Of a stretch of DNA of 64,000 nucleotides, positions 1 through 9,651 are shown in pieces. This stretch comes from Frateuria terrea (GTDB taxonomy: Bacteria > Pseudomonadota > Gammaproteobacteria > Xanthomonadales > Rhodanobacteraceae). Both the position numbers and the translations under genes were made by a program. The notes under the pieces were generated by a model. That model searched no databases. It had not been told where the DNA came from and saw only the letters and a program-made list of their open reading frames with translations. Location of the stretch: assembly GCF_900115705.1 (NCBI RefSeq), contig NZ_FOXL01000006.1, positions 330,648 through 394,647 on the forward strand, read 5' to 3'. Numbering within the stretch: the stretch's first letter is position 1; every line of letters begins with the position of its first letter.

Positions 1-572
1 TTGCCGGTGGTGCCGCCATCCTGGAAGCGCGCCTCGGAGGACTTGTGCACCTCTACCCGGCTGACCAGTTCGGACGGCAGCAGGGTGTAGCTCACGCTGC
101 GGCCGACGTTGTTGCCCTGGCTGAGCACGAACCAGTCGGCCGAGCCGACGCCGTGGCCGTTGATCAGGGTCTGGGTCAGGCTCGGGCTGGTGCCGCGCAG
201 GCTGACGCGGTCGGCCTCGTCAAAGCCGCCTTCGTCCGCGCTGGAGGAGCTGATGTTCACGCCCGGCAGGCGCTGCAGGGTGTCGGCCACGTTGTGCGCC
301 GGCAGCTTGCCGACGTCCTCGGCGGTGACCACTTCCATGGTCGAGTTGGAGTCGCGCTTGATGTCGAGCGCCTTCTCCACCGAGCCGCGGATGCCGGTGA
401 CAGTGATCGTGGACAGCTGCTTGATCCTGTCCTTTTCGGCCTGGGCCTTGGAGGCCTGCGTAGCGGCGTCGGAGCCGGTGGTGGCCTGGGTCGCATCCTG
501 CGCATGCAGCGCACCGGCGAGACACAGGCTGGCGAGAATGCTCGCGGCTAACAGCGTTTTGCGGTGTGACAT
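1..572 (-). CDS. TonB-dependent outer membrane receptor, N-terminal part (runs off window)
   Basis: Leftward gene; about 190 N-terminal residues are visible and the rest lies beyond position 1. An ATG at 572 follows a strong ribosome site (GAGGGGAGGA). Residues 1-24 are a Sec signal peptide ending LCLAGALHAQ. Around residue 55 is a TonB-box-like stretch (STITVTGIRGSVEKAL), followed by the plug-domain motif EDVGKLPAHNVADTLQRLPG, typical of carbohydrate-associated TonB receptors of Xanthomonadales. It would bring an oligosaccharide or sugar across the outer membrane with TonB-ExbBD energy. Lying 101 bp downstream of the Glk-family kinase and beside nagP/nagB/nagA, it most likely imports GlcNAc or chito-oligosaccharides; the substrate is inferred from context only. 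It is probably co-transcribed with the kinase gene. Confidence 0.88.
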   Translation of the reverse strand, partial: MSHRKTLLAASILASLCLAGALHAQDATQATTGSDAATQASKAQAEKDRIKQLSTITVTGIRGSVEKALDIKRDSNSTMEVVTAEDVGKLPAHNVADTLQRLPGVNISSSSADEGGFDEADRVSLRGTSPSLTQTLINGHGVGSADWFVLSQGNNVGRSVSYTLLPSELVSRVEVHKSSEARFQDGGTTG

Positions 573-673
573 GGTCGTCCTCCCCTCAAGAAGTCCAGCG
601 CCGTGTGATGGTTGGGGCGCTGCCTGGTTGTATGGGCTCGCGCCCGCTCGATTGCAGTTGCTACCAGTCGATC

Positions 674-1708
674 TCAGCCGGCCACGACGTGCCCGGCGAT
701 GGCCAGGCCGGCCGCGCCGATCACGCCGTGCTGGCCGTGTTCCATCAGTCGTACGGGAACCTGCTGCAGGAACGGGCGCATCACGCCCTTGTTGAAGAAG
801 CGCTCGCGGAACGAGCTGGCAAGCAACGCCTGGCGGATCTGCGGCAGGATGCCGCCGGCGAGGAACACACCGCCGCGCGCGCCATAGAGCAGCACCAGGT
901 CGGCGGCGAAGCTGCCGAGCAGGCCGCAGAAGACCTCCAGTGCCTCGACCGCCGAGGGGTCGCTGCGCATGAGCGCCGCATGGGTGATCGCATTGGGCTC
1001 TCGCAGTACCGCCGGGACATCGCGCAGGGTGCAGATGGCACGGTACAGGTTGCGCAGCCCGGGGCCGGACAGTGCGTACTCGAAGGAGACGTGCGAGCGC
1101 TCGCGCGCGAACAGGCGCAGGATCTCGATCTCGCGCTCGTTGCCCGGCGCCAGAGCGATCTGCCCCGCCTCGGTGGCGAGCACCGTCGCGTGCGGCTGAC
1201 CCGGCAGCAGCACCGCCGAGCCCAGCCCAGTGCCCGGTCCCATCACCAGCACCGGGCCCTGCTGCGGCGGCGCACTGGTCTGGATCACCGGCAGCGTGTC
1301 GGCGTCGGTCAGGAACTGGGTCGCCCAGGCGACCGCCTCGAAATCGTTGATCACCGCCAGCTGGTCGAGCGCCAGGCTCTGCCGGATGTCACGGATCGAT
1401 ACCGGCCAGGCCAGATTGTCGTTGACGATGGCGTCGTCCAGCACGTAACCGGCGCTGGCCACCACGCATTGGTCGATCGCCGCCGGCACATCGAGGCAGG
1501 TGACGAAGTGCTGCAGCACGGCGGCGAGGCTGGGCCATTCGGCGCAGGCGTAGCGCTGGTAGCGCAGCACGGTCACCGGGCTGGCGCCATCGGGCCGGCG
1601 ACTGAGCAGGCCGACGCGCGCATGCGTGCCGCCGACGTCGGCGGCCAGCAGCAGGGCTTCCTGCGGCAGGCGCTGCGGCGCACTCCTTGGGTTGGCGACC
1701 TCGGCCAC
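674..1708 (-). CDS. glk: Glk-family sugar kinase (glucokinase / candidate GlcNAc kinase)
   Basis: Predicted cytoplasmic ATP-dependent hexokinase of the bacterial glucokinase family (PF02685 type rather than ROK), 344 residues; family members are usually 320-350. Visible motifs are the N-terminal phosphate-binding loop AADVGGTHARVGLL (about residue 20), NDFEAVAW with the region around the catalytic Asp, the second phosphate loop GPGTGLGSA, and a C-terminal glycine-rich adenosine loop (GVFLAGGI). The frame is open upstream to 2047, but a GTG at 1708 has the only strong ribosome site (AAGGGAGGAG, 4 bases away), so that start is chosen. It is the only kinase in the GlcNAc locus, so it may phosphorylate GlcNAc or glucosamine instead of, or as well as, glucose. 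A perfect LacI-type operator lies 70 bp upstream. Confidence 0.87.
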   Translation of the reverse strand: MAEVANPRSAPQRLPQEALLLAADVGGTHARVGLLSRRPDGASPVTVLRYQRYACAEWPSLAAVLQHFVTCLDVPAAIDQCVVASAGYVLDDAIVNDNLAWPVSIRDIRQSLALDQLAVINDFEAVAWATQFLTDADTLPVIQTSAPPQQGPVLVMGPGTGLGSAVLLPGQPHATVLATEAGQIALAPGNEREIEILRLFARERSHVSFEYALSGPGLRNLYRAICTLRDVPAVLREPNAITHAALMRSDPSAVEALEVFCGLLGSFAADLVLLYGARGGVFLAGGILPQIRQALLASSFRERFFNKGVMRPFLQQVPVRLMEHGQHGVIGAAGLAIAGHVVAG

Positions 1709-1712
1709 GCGA

Positions 1713-1722
1713 CTCCTCCCTT
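1713..1722 (-). promoter_or_regulatory. Ribosome binding site that fixes the glk start
   Basis: Read on the minus strand this is AAGGGAGGAG, 4 bases before the GTG at 1708. The in-frame ATG at 1741 lacks such a site and would add 11 residues (MPRGRGKGRSR) not expected in glucokinases. Confidence 0.7.
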
Positions 1723-1777
1723 TTCCCCGTCCGCGCGGCATCTTGGAACGCCGGCGGGGCCGGAGTCTGGACAGGCA

Positions 1778-1791
1778 TGACAACGTTGTCA
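1778..1791. promoter_or_regulatory. Perfect 14-bp palindromic operator (LacI-family type)
   Basis: TGACAACGTTGTCA is a perfect palindrome with the central CG typical of LacI-family operators. It lies in the divergent region between glk and nagP, 70 bp upstream of the glk start. A LacI-family regulator is encoded in the adjacent operon (3493-4524), so this is the best candidate for its binding site. The link is inferred. Confidence 0.72.
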
Positions 1792-2022
1792 ACGCGTTTC
1801 GCCGACATTTCCGGAAAGTGACTTCACGCACTGCAACACGAGCCACCCTGATGACCCGCCACGACAAAATGGAATCCACGCGGAATACCGCTCCGGCGCT
1901 GGCTCGCGCCTTGCGCCCAAATGTCTTGCGCGGCATGGCGCAATGCATCAGGAGAAGGCGCACATAGGCCATTGGATGGGGAGTTTTCGAGGTCCATGCA
2001 CGAGCCAGGCGAGGACATAAAT

Positions 2023-2036
2023 TGACAACGTTGGCG
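2023..2036. promoter_or_regulatory. Second, degenerate copy of the LacI-type operator upstream of nagP
   Basis: TGACAACGTTGGCG matches the first operator in 12 of 14 positions, with a perfect left half and a degenerate right half. It sits 87 bp before the nagP start. Two sites 245 bp apart in a 414-bp divergent region would allow separate control of the glk-receptor and nagP operons, or looping. The rest of 1709-2122 shows no gene. Confidence 0.6.
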
Positions 2037-2122
2037 TCCAAGGCCATAAAGCCCGGCGGGGGAGCGGCCGCGTCGGCGGCGCTCGCATTGCCAATGCGTT
2101 TGCCTATTCGGGAGAGCCGTCC

Positions 2123-3427
2123 ATGTCGTCCACCACGCTAGCGGCCGGTCATACCAAGCCTTCGACACTGGGACCGATGCTCGTCATCGGGCTGCTGTTC
2201 TTCATCTTCGGATTCGTGACCTGGCTCAACGGGCCGCTCATCACCTTCGTGAAGCTGGCTTTCCAGGTGGAGGACGTCTACGCCTTCCTGGTCCCGTTCG
2301 CCTTCTACATTTCCTACCTGGTCTTCTCGCTGCCGGCGTCGGTGGTGTTGCGGCGCACGGGCATGAAAAAGGGCATGGCGCTGGGCCTGTTCGTGATGGC
2401 GGTTGGTGCGCTGGCCTTCGGCCAGTTCGCCACCATGCGCGTGTTCGCCGGCGCGCTGGTCGGCCTGTTCGTGATCGGCGCGGGACTGTCCATCCTGCAG
2501 ACCGCCTCCAACCCCTACATCAGCATCCTCGGGCCGATCGAGAGCGCCGCCCAGCGCATCGCCATCATGGGCATCTGCAACAAGTTCGCCGGCATCCTGG
2601 CGCCGATCGTGATCGGTTCGCTGGTGCTCTCGGGCATCGGCGACATCGATGCCCGGGTGCACGCGGCGGCCACTCCGCAGGCGCGCGAGGCGTTGCTGAA
2701 TGCATTCGCCGCCAAGGTCCACGCGCCCTACCTGGGCATGGGCGTGCTGCTGGCCGTGCTGGCGGTGTGGATCCTGCGCTCGTCGCTGCCGGAGATCCGG
2801 CCGGCCAGCGCCAACAGCGAGGCGCCGACCGGCCAGGCGGGCAGCAGCATCCTGGGCTTTCCGCACCTGTGGCTGGGCGTGCTCTGCCTGTTCCTCTACG
2901 TCGGCGTGGAGGTGATGGCCGGCGACGCGATCGGCACCTACGGCGCCGGCTTCCACCTCCCGCTGGACCAGACCAAGTTCTTCACCGCCTTCACCCTGGG
3001 CGGCATGCTGCTGGGCTACCTGGCCGGGCTGGTGCTGATCCCGCGCTTCGTCTCCCAGCAGCGCTACCTGGCGGTGTCGGCGGTACTGGGCGTGCTGTTC
3101 AGCGCGTGCGCGTACGCCACTCACGGCTACCTTTCGGTGGGCTTCGTGGCGGCGCTGGGGTTCGCCAACGCGATGATGTGGCCGGCGATCTTCCCGCTGG
3201 CGATCAACGGGCTGGGCCGCCACACCGAGGCAGGCTCGGCGCTGCTGATCATGGGCATCGCCGGCGGCGCGGTGGTGCCTCAGCTGTACGCGCACCTGAA
3301 GGCCTACTTCGACTTCCAGGCGGTGTTCGCGGCGCTGATGGTGCCGTGCTACCTGTACATCCTGTTCTACGGCCTGCGCGGCTACCGCGTGGGCCTGCGT
3401 GACGGCGATGGCGCGCACGCACGGTGA
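2123..3427 (+). CDS. nagP: MFS sugar permease, FucP/NagP type
   Basis: Inner-membrane proton symporter of the FucP / glucose-galactose branch of the major facilitator superfamily, 434 residues with about 12 hydrophobic segments starting at LVIGLLFFIFGFVTWLNGPL (residues 19-38), a hallmark of this branch. Other features are the cytoplasmic loop RRTGMKKGMALGL, the motif GLSILQTASNPYISILGP, and in the second half GVEVMAGDAIGTYG and FANAMMWPAIFPLAI. The ATG at 2123 follows GGGAGAG. In Xanthomonadales and Alteromonadales nag loci this family carries GlcNAc, and here it heads the operon with the LacI regulator, nagB-II and nagA. Substrate assignment is by context. Confidence 0.85.
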   Translation: MSSTTLAAGHTKPSTLGPMLVIGLLFFIFGFVTWLNGPLITFVKLAFQVEDVYAFLVPFAFYISYLVFSLPASVVLRRTGMKKGMALGLFVMAVGALAFGQFATMRVFAGALVGLFVIGAGLSILQTASNPYISILGPIESAAQRIAIMGICNKFAGILAPIVIGSLVLSGIGDIDARVHAAATPQAREALLNAFAAKVHAPYLGMGVLLAVLAVWILRSSLPEIRPASANSEAPTGQAGSSILGFPHLWLGVLCLFLYVGVEVMAGDAIGTYGAGFHLPLDQTKFFTAFTLGGMLLGYLAGLVLIPRFVSQQRYLAVSAVLGVLFSACAYATHGYLSVGFVAALGFANAMMWPAIFPLAINGLGRHTEAGSALLIMGIAGGAVVPQLYAHLKAYFDFQAVFAALMVPCYLYILFYGLRGYRVGLRDGDGAHAR

Positions 3428-3492
3428 GGGCACCGCCACGCCGGCATGGCAGTGGGCTAGGATGGCGCGCCGATCCGAAGGAGAGCCCGTCC

Positions 3493-4524
3493 TTGCTGCA
3501 CGCCACCATCAAGGATGTCGCCAAGCGCGCCGGCGTGTCGCTGAAGACGGTCTCGCGGGTCATCAACCGCGAAGCCTCGGTGCGCGAGGACACGCGCGAG
3601 AAGGTCGAGCGGGCGATCGAGGCGCTGGGCTACCGCCCCAACCTCTCGGCACGCAGCTTGCGGGCGGCACATTCCTATGCGATCGGGCTGGTCTACGACA
3701 ATCCGAACGCGCACTACGTCATCAGCATGCAGAACGGCGTTCTGTCGGCTTGCCGCGAGCGCGGCTTCGGCCTGCAGATCCATCCCTGCGATTCGACCTC
3801 GCCGAAGCTGGCCGAGGAGCTGTGCGCGCTGGTGCGCCGCTCGCGCCTGGCCGGGCTGGTGCTGGCGCCGCCGATGTCCGAGCAGCCGCAGCTGATCGCC
3901 ACGCTGAAGGCTCACGACATCTGCTTCGTGCGCATCCTGGCGGCACGCACGGACCCGGCGGACGGCTCACCCTGCGTGTGGGTGGACGACCGCGATGCCG
4001 CCTACGCGATCACCGAGCACCTGATCCAGCTAGGCCACACGCGGATCGGTTTCCTGTGGGGCGAGCCGCACCACCGCTCCAGTCCCGAGCGCTACCAGGG
4101 TTATGCGGACGCGCTGAAGGACTACGGGTTGCCGCTCAACAAGAAGCTGATCCTGCCCGGCCGCTACGCCTTCGACGACGGCTTCCGCGGCGCGCGCAAG
4201 CTGCTCGCGCTGAAGGAGCCGCCGACCGCGATCTTCGGCAGCAACGACGAGATCGCCGCCGGCGTGCTGGCCGCGGCGCGTTCGGCCGGACTGGACGTTC
4301 CGTGGGACCTGTCCATCGCCGGCTTCGAGGACAACCCCTTCTCCAAGCAGGCCTGGCCGGCGCTGACCACGGCGCGGCAGTCGACCGCCGAGATCGGCCG
4401 GCATGCGGCGTTGCGGTTGATGGCGGAGCTGCAGCAGGACGGCTCGGCGCCCGACACGGCCAACGAAGGCTTCGTGCCGGAGCTGGTGGTACGCGGATCG
4501 ACGGCGCCGCCGCGCAAGGGCTGA
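3493..4524 (+). CDS. LacI-family transcriptional regulator of the GlcNAc locus
   Basis: DNA-binding repressor, 343 residues, matching the family length. The N-terminal helix-turn-helix is ATIKDVAKRAGVSLKTVSRV (residues 4-23), followed by the hinge NREASVREDTREKVERAIEA and the signature LGYRPNLSARSLR. The rest is a periplasmic-binding-protein-like effector domain (AIFGSNDEIAAGVL; DLSIAGFEDN). The chosen start is a TTG at 3493 with AAGGAGA at 3478-3484; an upstream GTG at 3424 would overlap nagP and add 23 unrelated residues. A possible -10 (TAGGAT, 3461-3466) hints at a promoter of its own. It probably represses the divergent nag promoters via the palindromes at 1778 and 2023, released by GlcNAc-6-P or another amino sugar. 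This corresponds to the xanthomonad NagQ/NagR role; the exact name is not assigned. Confidence 0.88.
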   Translation: MLHATIKDVAKRAGVSLKTVSRVINREASVREDTREKVERAIEALGYRPNLSARSLRAAHSYAIGLVYDNPNAHYVISMQNGVLSACRERGFGLQIHPCDSTSPKLAEELCALVRRSRLAGLVLAPPMSEQPQLIATLKAHDICFVRILAARTDPADGSPCVWVDDRDAAYAITEHLIQLGHTRIGFLWGEPHHRSSPERYQGYADALKDYGLPLNKKLILPGRYAFDDGFRGARKLLALKEPPTAIFGSNDEIAAGVLAAARSAGLDVPWDLSIAGFEDNPFSKQAWPALTTARQSTAEIGRHAALRLMAELQQDGSAPDTANEGFVPELVVRGSTAPPRKG

Positions 4525-4544
4525 AGCCTTTGCTGCGGGCAGGC

Positions 4545-4790
4545 ATCCTGCCCTTCGACTTCGGCCCTTCGCTCAGGGCCAACGGCGCTCTCTCGACCGT
4601 TCGCCCTGGGCGTAGCGAAGCGAAGACGATGGGTCGCCACGATGCCGCACGCTCAAGCCCCTCTCCCTGCGGGAGAACGGTTGGGGTAAGGGCTCCGGAT
4701 CGCCGCACATCCCGCTCCGCCCGAGCCCTCACCCGCCCCATCCTTTATCAAGGCGCGGGCACTCTCTCCCGGGGGCAGAAGGGTTCAGGC
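4545..4790. repeat. Mosaic intergenic repeat (hairpin plus CCCTCTCC-type module)
   Basis: The 295-bp gap between lacI and nagB has no gene. It contains an imperfect 54-bp hairpin, 4567-4620: outer arms CTTCGCT / AGCGAAG and inner arms CAGGGCCAACGG / CCGTTCGCCCTG with one mismatch. After it come CCCCTCTCCCTGCGGGAGAA at about 4660 and the CCCTCACCC module seen again at 17537 and 31586. Such palindromic units are scattered intergenic repeats in many proteobacteria. Here one lies inside an apparent operon. Confidence 0.6.
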
Positions 4791-4807
4791 GCGCGGCAAC
4801 CCCTTAT

Positions 4808-4821
4808 ATGGAACATTCCAT
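4808..4821. promoter_or_regulatory. Inverted repeat overlapping the nagB start
   Basis: ATGGAACATTCCAT has 6-bp arms (ATGGAA / TTCCAT) around a 2-bp centre. It covers the possible ATG at 4808 and ends in the ATG at 4820. It could be an operator giving nagBA separate control, or a local RNA fold. No regulator is assigned. Confidence 0.35.
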
Positions 4822-5854
4822 GAAATCACCCCGAGACACCCTGATGTACCAGGAGGCGCACGCTGCCGCCGACGTGATCGCGCATCAGCTGGCCGCCAAC
4901 GCCGGCGTGCTGGCCGAGCTGGGCGAGCGCCTGCGCGCGCAGTCGCCGCGCTGCATCGTCACCTGCGCGCGCGGCAGCTCCGACCACGCTGCGGCGTATG
5001 CCAAGTACGTCTTCGAGACACGCCTGGGTGTGGTCACCGCTTCGGCGTCACCTTCGGTGGCCTCGATCTATGACGCTCCGCTGCAGCTGCAGGGCGCGCT
5101 GTTCGTGGCCATCTCGCAGTCGGGCAAGAGCCCCGACCTGCTGCTCAGCGTGCAGGCCGCCAAGGCCGCTGGTGCCCAGGTGGTGGCGCTGGTCAACGAC
5201 ACCGACTCCCCGCTGGCGCAGGCCGCCGATACCGTGGTGCCACTGCATGCCGGCCCCGAGCGCAGCGTGGCGGCAACCAAGAGCTACCTGGCCACGCTCG
5301 CGGCGGTGCTGCAGCTGGCCGCCTGCTGGAGCGGCGACGAGGCGCTGCACACCGCGCTCGAACGCCTGCCCGCCGACCTTCGCCAGGGCTGGGAGGCCGA
5401 CTGGTCCGCGCTCGGCGAGGGCCTGCTCGCCGTACACAACCTGTTCGTGGTCGGCCGCGGCTACGGCTTCGGCGCGGCGCTGGAGGCGGCGCTGAAGTTC
5501 AAGGAAACCTGCGGCCTGCACGCCGAGGCGTTCAGTTCGGCCGAGGTCCGGCACGGGCCGATGGCACTGGTCGGCGCGGGCTTCCCGGTACTGGTGTTCG
5601 CGCAGGAGGACGGTTCGCTGGAAGGCACCCTCGGCGTCGCCGCCGAGTTCCGCACGCGCGGCGCACGCGTGTGGGTGGCCGCACCCGGCGCGACCGGCCC
5701 CGACGCGCTGCCGCTGCCGGCAGGCGTGCCGGCGATCACCACGCCACTGCTCGCCGTGCAGAGCTTCTACCGCGCCACTGCCGCGCTTTCACTGGCGCGC
5801 GGCTACGATCCGGACGTGCCGCCGCATCTGCGCAAGGTTACGGAGACCCTGTGA
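4820..5854 (+). CDS. nagB-II: Glucosamine-6-phosphate deaminase, NagB-II (SIS domain) type
   Basis: Cytoplasmic enzyme converting glucosamine-6-P to fructose-6-P and ammonia; 344 residues with two SIS domains, related to the isomerase half of GlmS and not to hexameric NagB. SIS motifs: CARGSSDHAAAYAKYVFE (about residues 52-69) and SQSGKSPDLLLS in the first domain; GRGYGFGAALEAALKFKETC and the C-terminal VTETL in the second. No glutaminase domain is present, so it acts catabolically or uses free ammonia. The ATG at 4820 is preferred, though ATGs at 4808 and 4844 are possible and none has a good ribosome site. Its TGA shares one base with the nagA ATG, so the two are tightly coupled. Confidence 0.88.
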   Translation: MKSPRDTLMYQEAHAAADVIAHQLAANAGVLAELGERLRAQSPRCIVTCARGSSDHAAAYAKYVFETRLGVVTASASPSVASIYDAPLQLQGALFVAISQSGKSPDLLLSVQAAKAAGAQVVALVNDTDSPLAQAADTVVPLHAGPERSVAATKSYLATLAAVLQLAACWSGDEALHTALERLPADLRQGWEADWSALGEGLLAVHNLFVVGRGYGFGAALEAALKFKETCGLHAEAFSSAEVRHGPMALVGAGFPVLVFAQEDGSLEGTLGVAAEFRTRGARVWVAAPGATGPDALPLPAGVPAITTPLLAVQSFYRATAALSLARGYDPDVPPHLRKVTETL

Positions 5855-7008
5855 TGCCCGAACCCCTGCTCGCGCTCGCCAACGCCCGCGTGATGACCGA
5901 CGAGGGTCTGCGCGACGACATCGCGGTGCTCGTGCGCAACGGCCACGTGCTGGCATTGGTCGACGCGGACGACCCGCGCCTGAGCGGGGCGCAGCGCCAC
6001 GACCTCGGTGGCGCGCTGCTGCTGCCGGGCTTCATCGACGTGCAGGTCAACGGCGGCGGCGGGCTGCTGTTCAACGATGCACCGACCGTGGAGACGCTCG
6101 AAGGCATCGCCGCCGCGCACCGGCGCTTCGGCACCACCGGCCTGCTGCCGACGCTGATTACCGACACCGCGCCGAAGATGCGCGCCGCGCTCGACGCCGT
6201 CGACGCAGCGATCGCGCGCGGCGTGCCTGGCATCCTCGGGATCCATCTGGAAGGCCCGTTTCTGGCGCCCGCGCGCAAAGGCATCCACGACGCCTCGCTG
6301 TTTCGCACGCCCGACACCGATGACCTGCTCGCGCTCACCGCGCAGCGCCGCGGCGTGGTCATGCTTACCCTCGCACCCGAGCGGGTCGATGCGGGCGTGA
6401 TCGCGCGCCTGGCCGCCGCCGGCGTGCGCGTGGTCGCCGGCCATACCGCCGCCGACTACGCCACCACGCGCGCGGCGCTGGATGCCGGCGTCTGCGGCTT
6501 TACCCACCTCTACAACGCGATGACTCCGCTGACCAGCCGCGAGCCCGGCGTGGTCGGCGCCGCGCTGGACGACGCGGCGAGCTGGTGCGGGCTGATCGTC
6601 GACGGCCACCACGTGCATCCGGCGTCACTGCGCGTGGCCATCAACGCCAAGCCGCCAGGCAAGTGCGTGCTGGTCACCGATGCGATGCCGCCCGTCGGCA
6701 GCACGCGGCCCGACTACGTGCTCAACGGCCAGACCATCACCGCGCGCAACGGCATTTGCATGAACGATGCCGGCGTGCTCGCCGGCAGCGCGCTGGACAT
6801 GGCCGGGGCCGTGCGCAACGCGGTCAACCTGCTGGGCCTGCCGCTGGCCGAGGCCTCGCGCATGGCCAGCAGCTATCCGGCCGAATGGCTCGGCCTGGAA
6901 CAGACGCATGGCCGCATCGCGCCCGGCCAGCGCGCCGACTTCGCGGTGCTGGACGACACGCTGGCGGTACGCGGGAGCTGGATCGCGGGCACCTATTACC
7001 CTGCATGA
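5854..7008 (+). CDS. nagA: N-acetylglucosamine-6-phosphate deacetylase
   Basis: Amidohydrolase removing acetate from GlcNAc-6-P; cytoplasmic, 384 residues, normal for the family. Motifs in order: LLLPGFIDVQVNGGGG (about residues 50-65; the Gln replaces the usual metal-site His-x-His pattern, as is common in NagA), the metal-binding Glu in IHLEGPFLAPARKG, metal His in GHTAADY and FTHLYNAM, and the catalytic Asp in VTDAMPPVG. The start overlaps the nagB-II stop (TGATG), so it is co-translated. It completes the route GlcNAc-6-P to glucosamine-6-P to fructose-6-P. The following 225 bp (7009-7233) hold no gene and no convincing terminator. Confidence 0.93.
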   Translation: MPEPLLALANARVMTDEGLRDDIAVLVRNGHVLALVDADDPRLSGAQRHDLGGALLLPGFIDVQVNGGGGLLFNDAPTVETLEGIAAAHRRFGTTGLLPTLITDTAPKMRAALDAVDAAIARGVPGILGIHLEGPFLAPARKGIHDASLFRTPDTDDLLALTAQRRGVVMLTLAPERVDAGVIARLAAAGVRVVAGHTAADYATTRAALDAGVCGFTHLYNAMTPLTSREPGVVGAALDDAASWCGLIVDGHHVHPASLRVAINAKPPGKCVLVTDAMPPVGSTRPDYVLNGQTITARNGICMNDAGVLAGSALDMAGAVRNAVNLLGLPLAEASRMASSYPAEWLGLEQTHGRIAPGQRADFAVLDDTLAVRGSWIAGTYYPA

Positions 7009-7233
7009 CGAAAGGGCTCCGGCGGGAGCGGGTCGGACTGGTGCTGTGGCCCACCACGCGGCATACCGCAGTAGCGGGCGGTCCATCTGCGCCGCGTGGG
7101 CCAGCGCCTTGCCGTTGCGGAAGCGGGGCGCCGGCCAAGCCTACGGCATCCGGACAGGACGGCGCAGCGCCCGCCCATCGTCATGGCGATCTGCTACGTT
7201 GCCCGCCTTTCCTGATCGCCGCTGGACCTTCCG

Positions 7234-9222
<1,989 letters not shown>

Positions 9223-9451
9223 GCCGCCGGCTTGTCGCGGGGGCGTCCGCCATCCGCCCTTCGGCCGCAACGCTACGTGCCCGAGTCTTTCCCCGCGAAC
9301 GCGGTGAAGGGGCCGACAGGCGGATGCGGGGCTCCCAGGTGGCGTGCCCAGCAGCTGCGTTGACGCCGCCCGCTCGTGCCACGTAACGTCCACACCCATG
9401 TCGCCGTTTTCCACCCGCGCCCGCGTACTCCCCGCCCCGGCTCAGCCGGGC

Positions 9452-9550
9452 ATGGCCGCGCGCGGCGGCGCCCTCGCGCCATCCGTCACCGCCACGAGCA
9501 TTACCACCACGACCACTGCCTGGTCCGGGTGGATGTCCGTGCGCGCATAA
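9452..9550 (+). CDS. thrL: Threonine operon leader peptide (attenuator peptide)
   Basis: A 32-codon frame ends about 100 bp before the homoserine dehydrogenase gene and contains TATSITTTTTAW: seven Thr and one Ile codon in ten (residues 13-22). This is the hallmark of thr attenuation, in which scarce charged tRNA-Thr or tRNA-Ile stalls the ribosome. The start is uncertain: in-frame ATG at 9398 and GTG at 9344 are also possible and none has a strong ribosome site. A GC-rich hairpin follows 16 bp after the stop. The role is inferred from codon content and position. The rest of the 429-bp gap 9223-9651 has no other gene. Confidence 0.68.
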   Translation: MAARGGALAPSVTATSITTTTTAWSGWMSVRA

Positions 9551-9565
9551 GTTCCATCACGCAAC

Positions 9566-9590
9566 GGCCCCGCCCTCGACGAGGCGGGCC
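9566..9590 (+). terminator. Attenuator hairpin of the thr operon
   Basis: GC-rich stem-loop: arms GGCCCCGCCCTC and GAGGCGGGCC close on a GAC loop with one bulged C. It lies between the Thr-rich leader and hom. No U-tract follows, so it may act as a Rho-assisted or pausing structure; the antiterminator partner was not worked out. Confidence 0.45.
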
Positions 9591-9651
9591 GGCATGCAGC
9601 ACTGACCGAAACCGTCGCGCGAGCCAGGGGCCTCTACCCAAGGAGGCTCAC

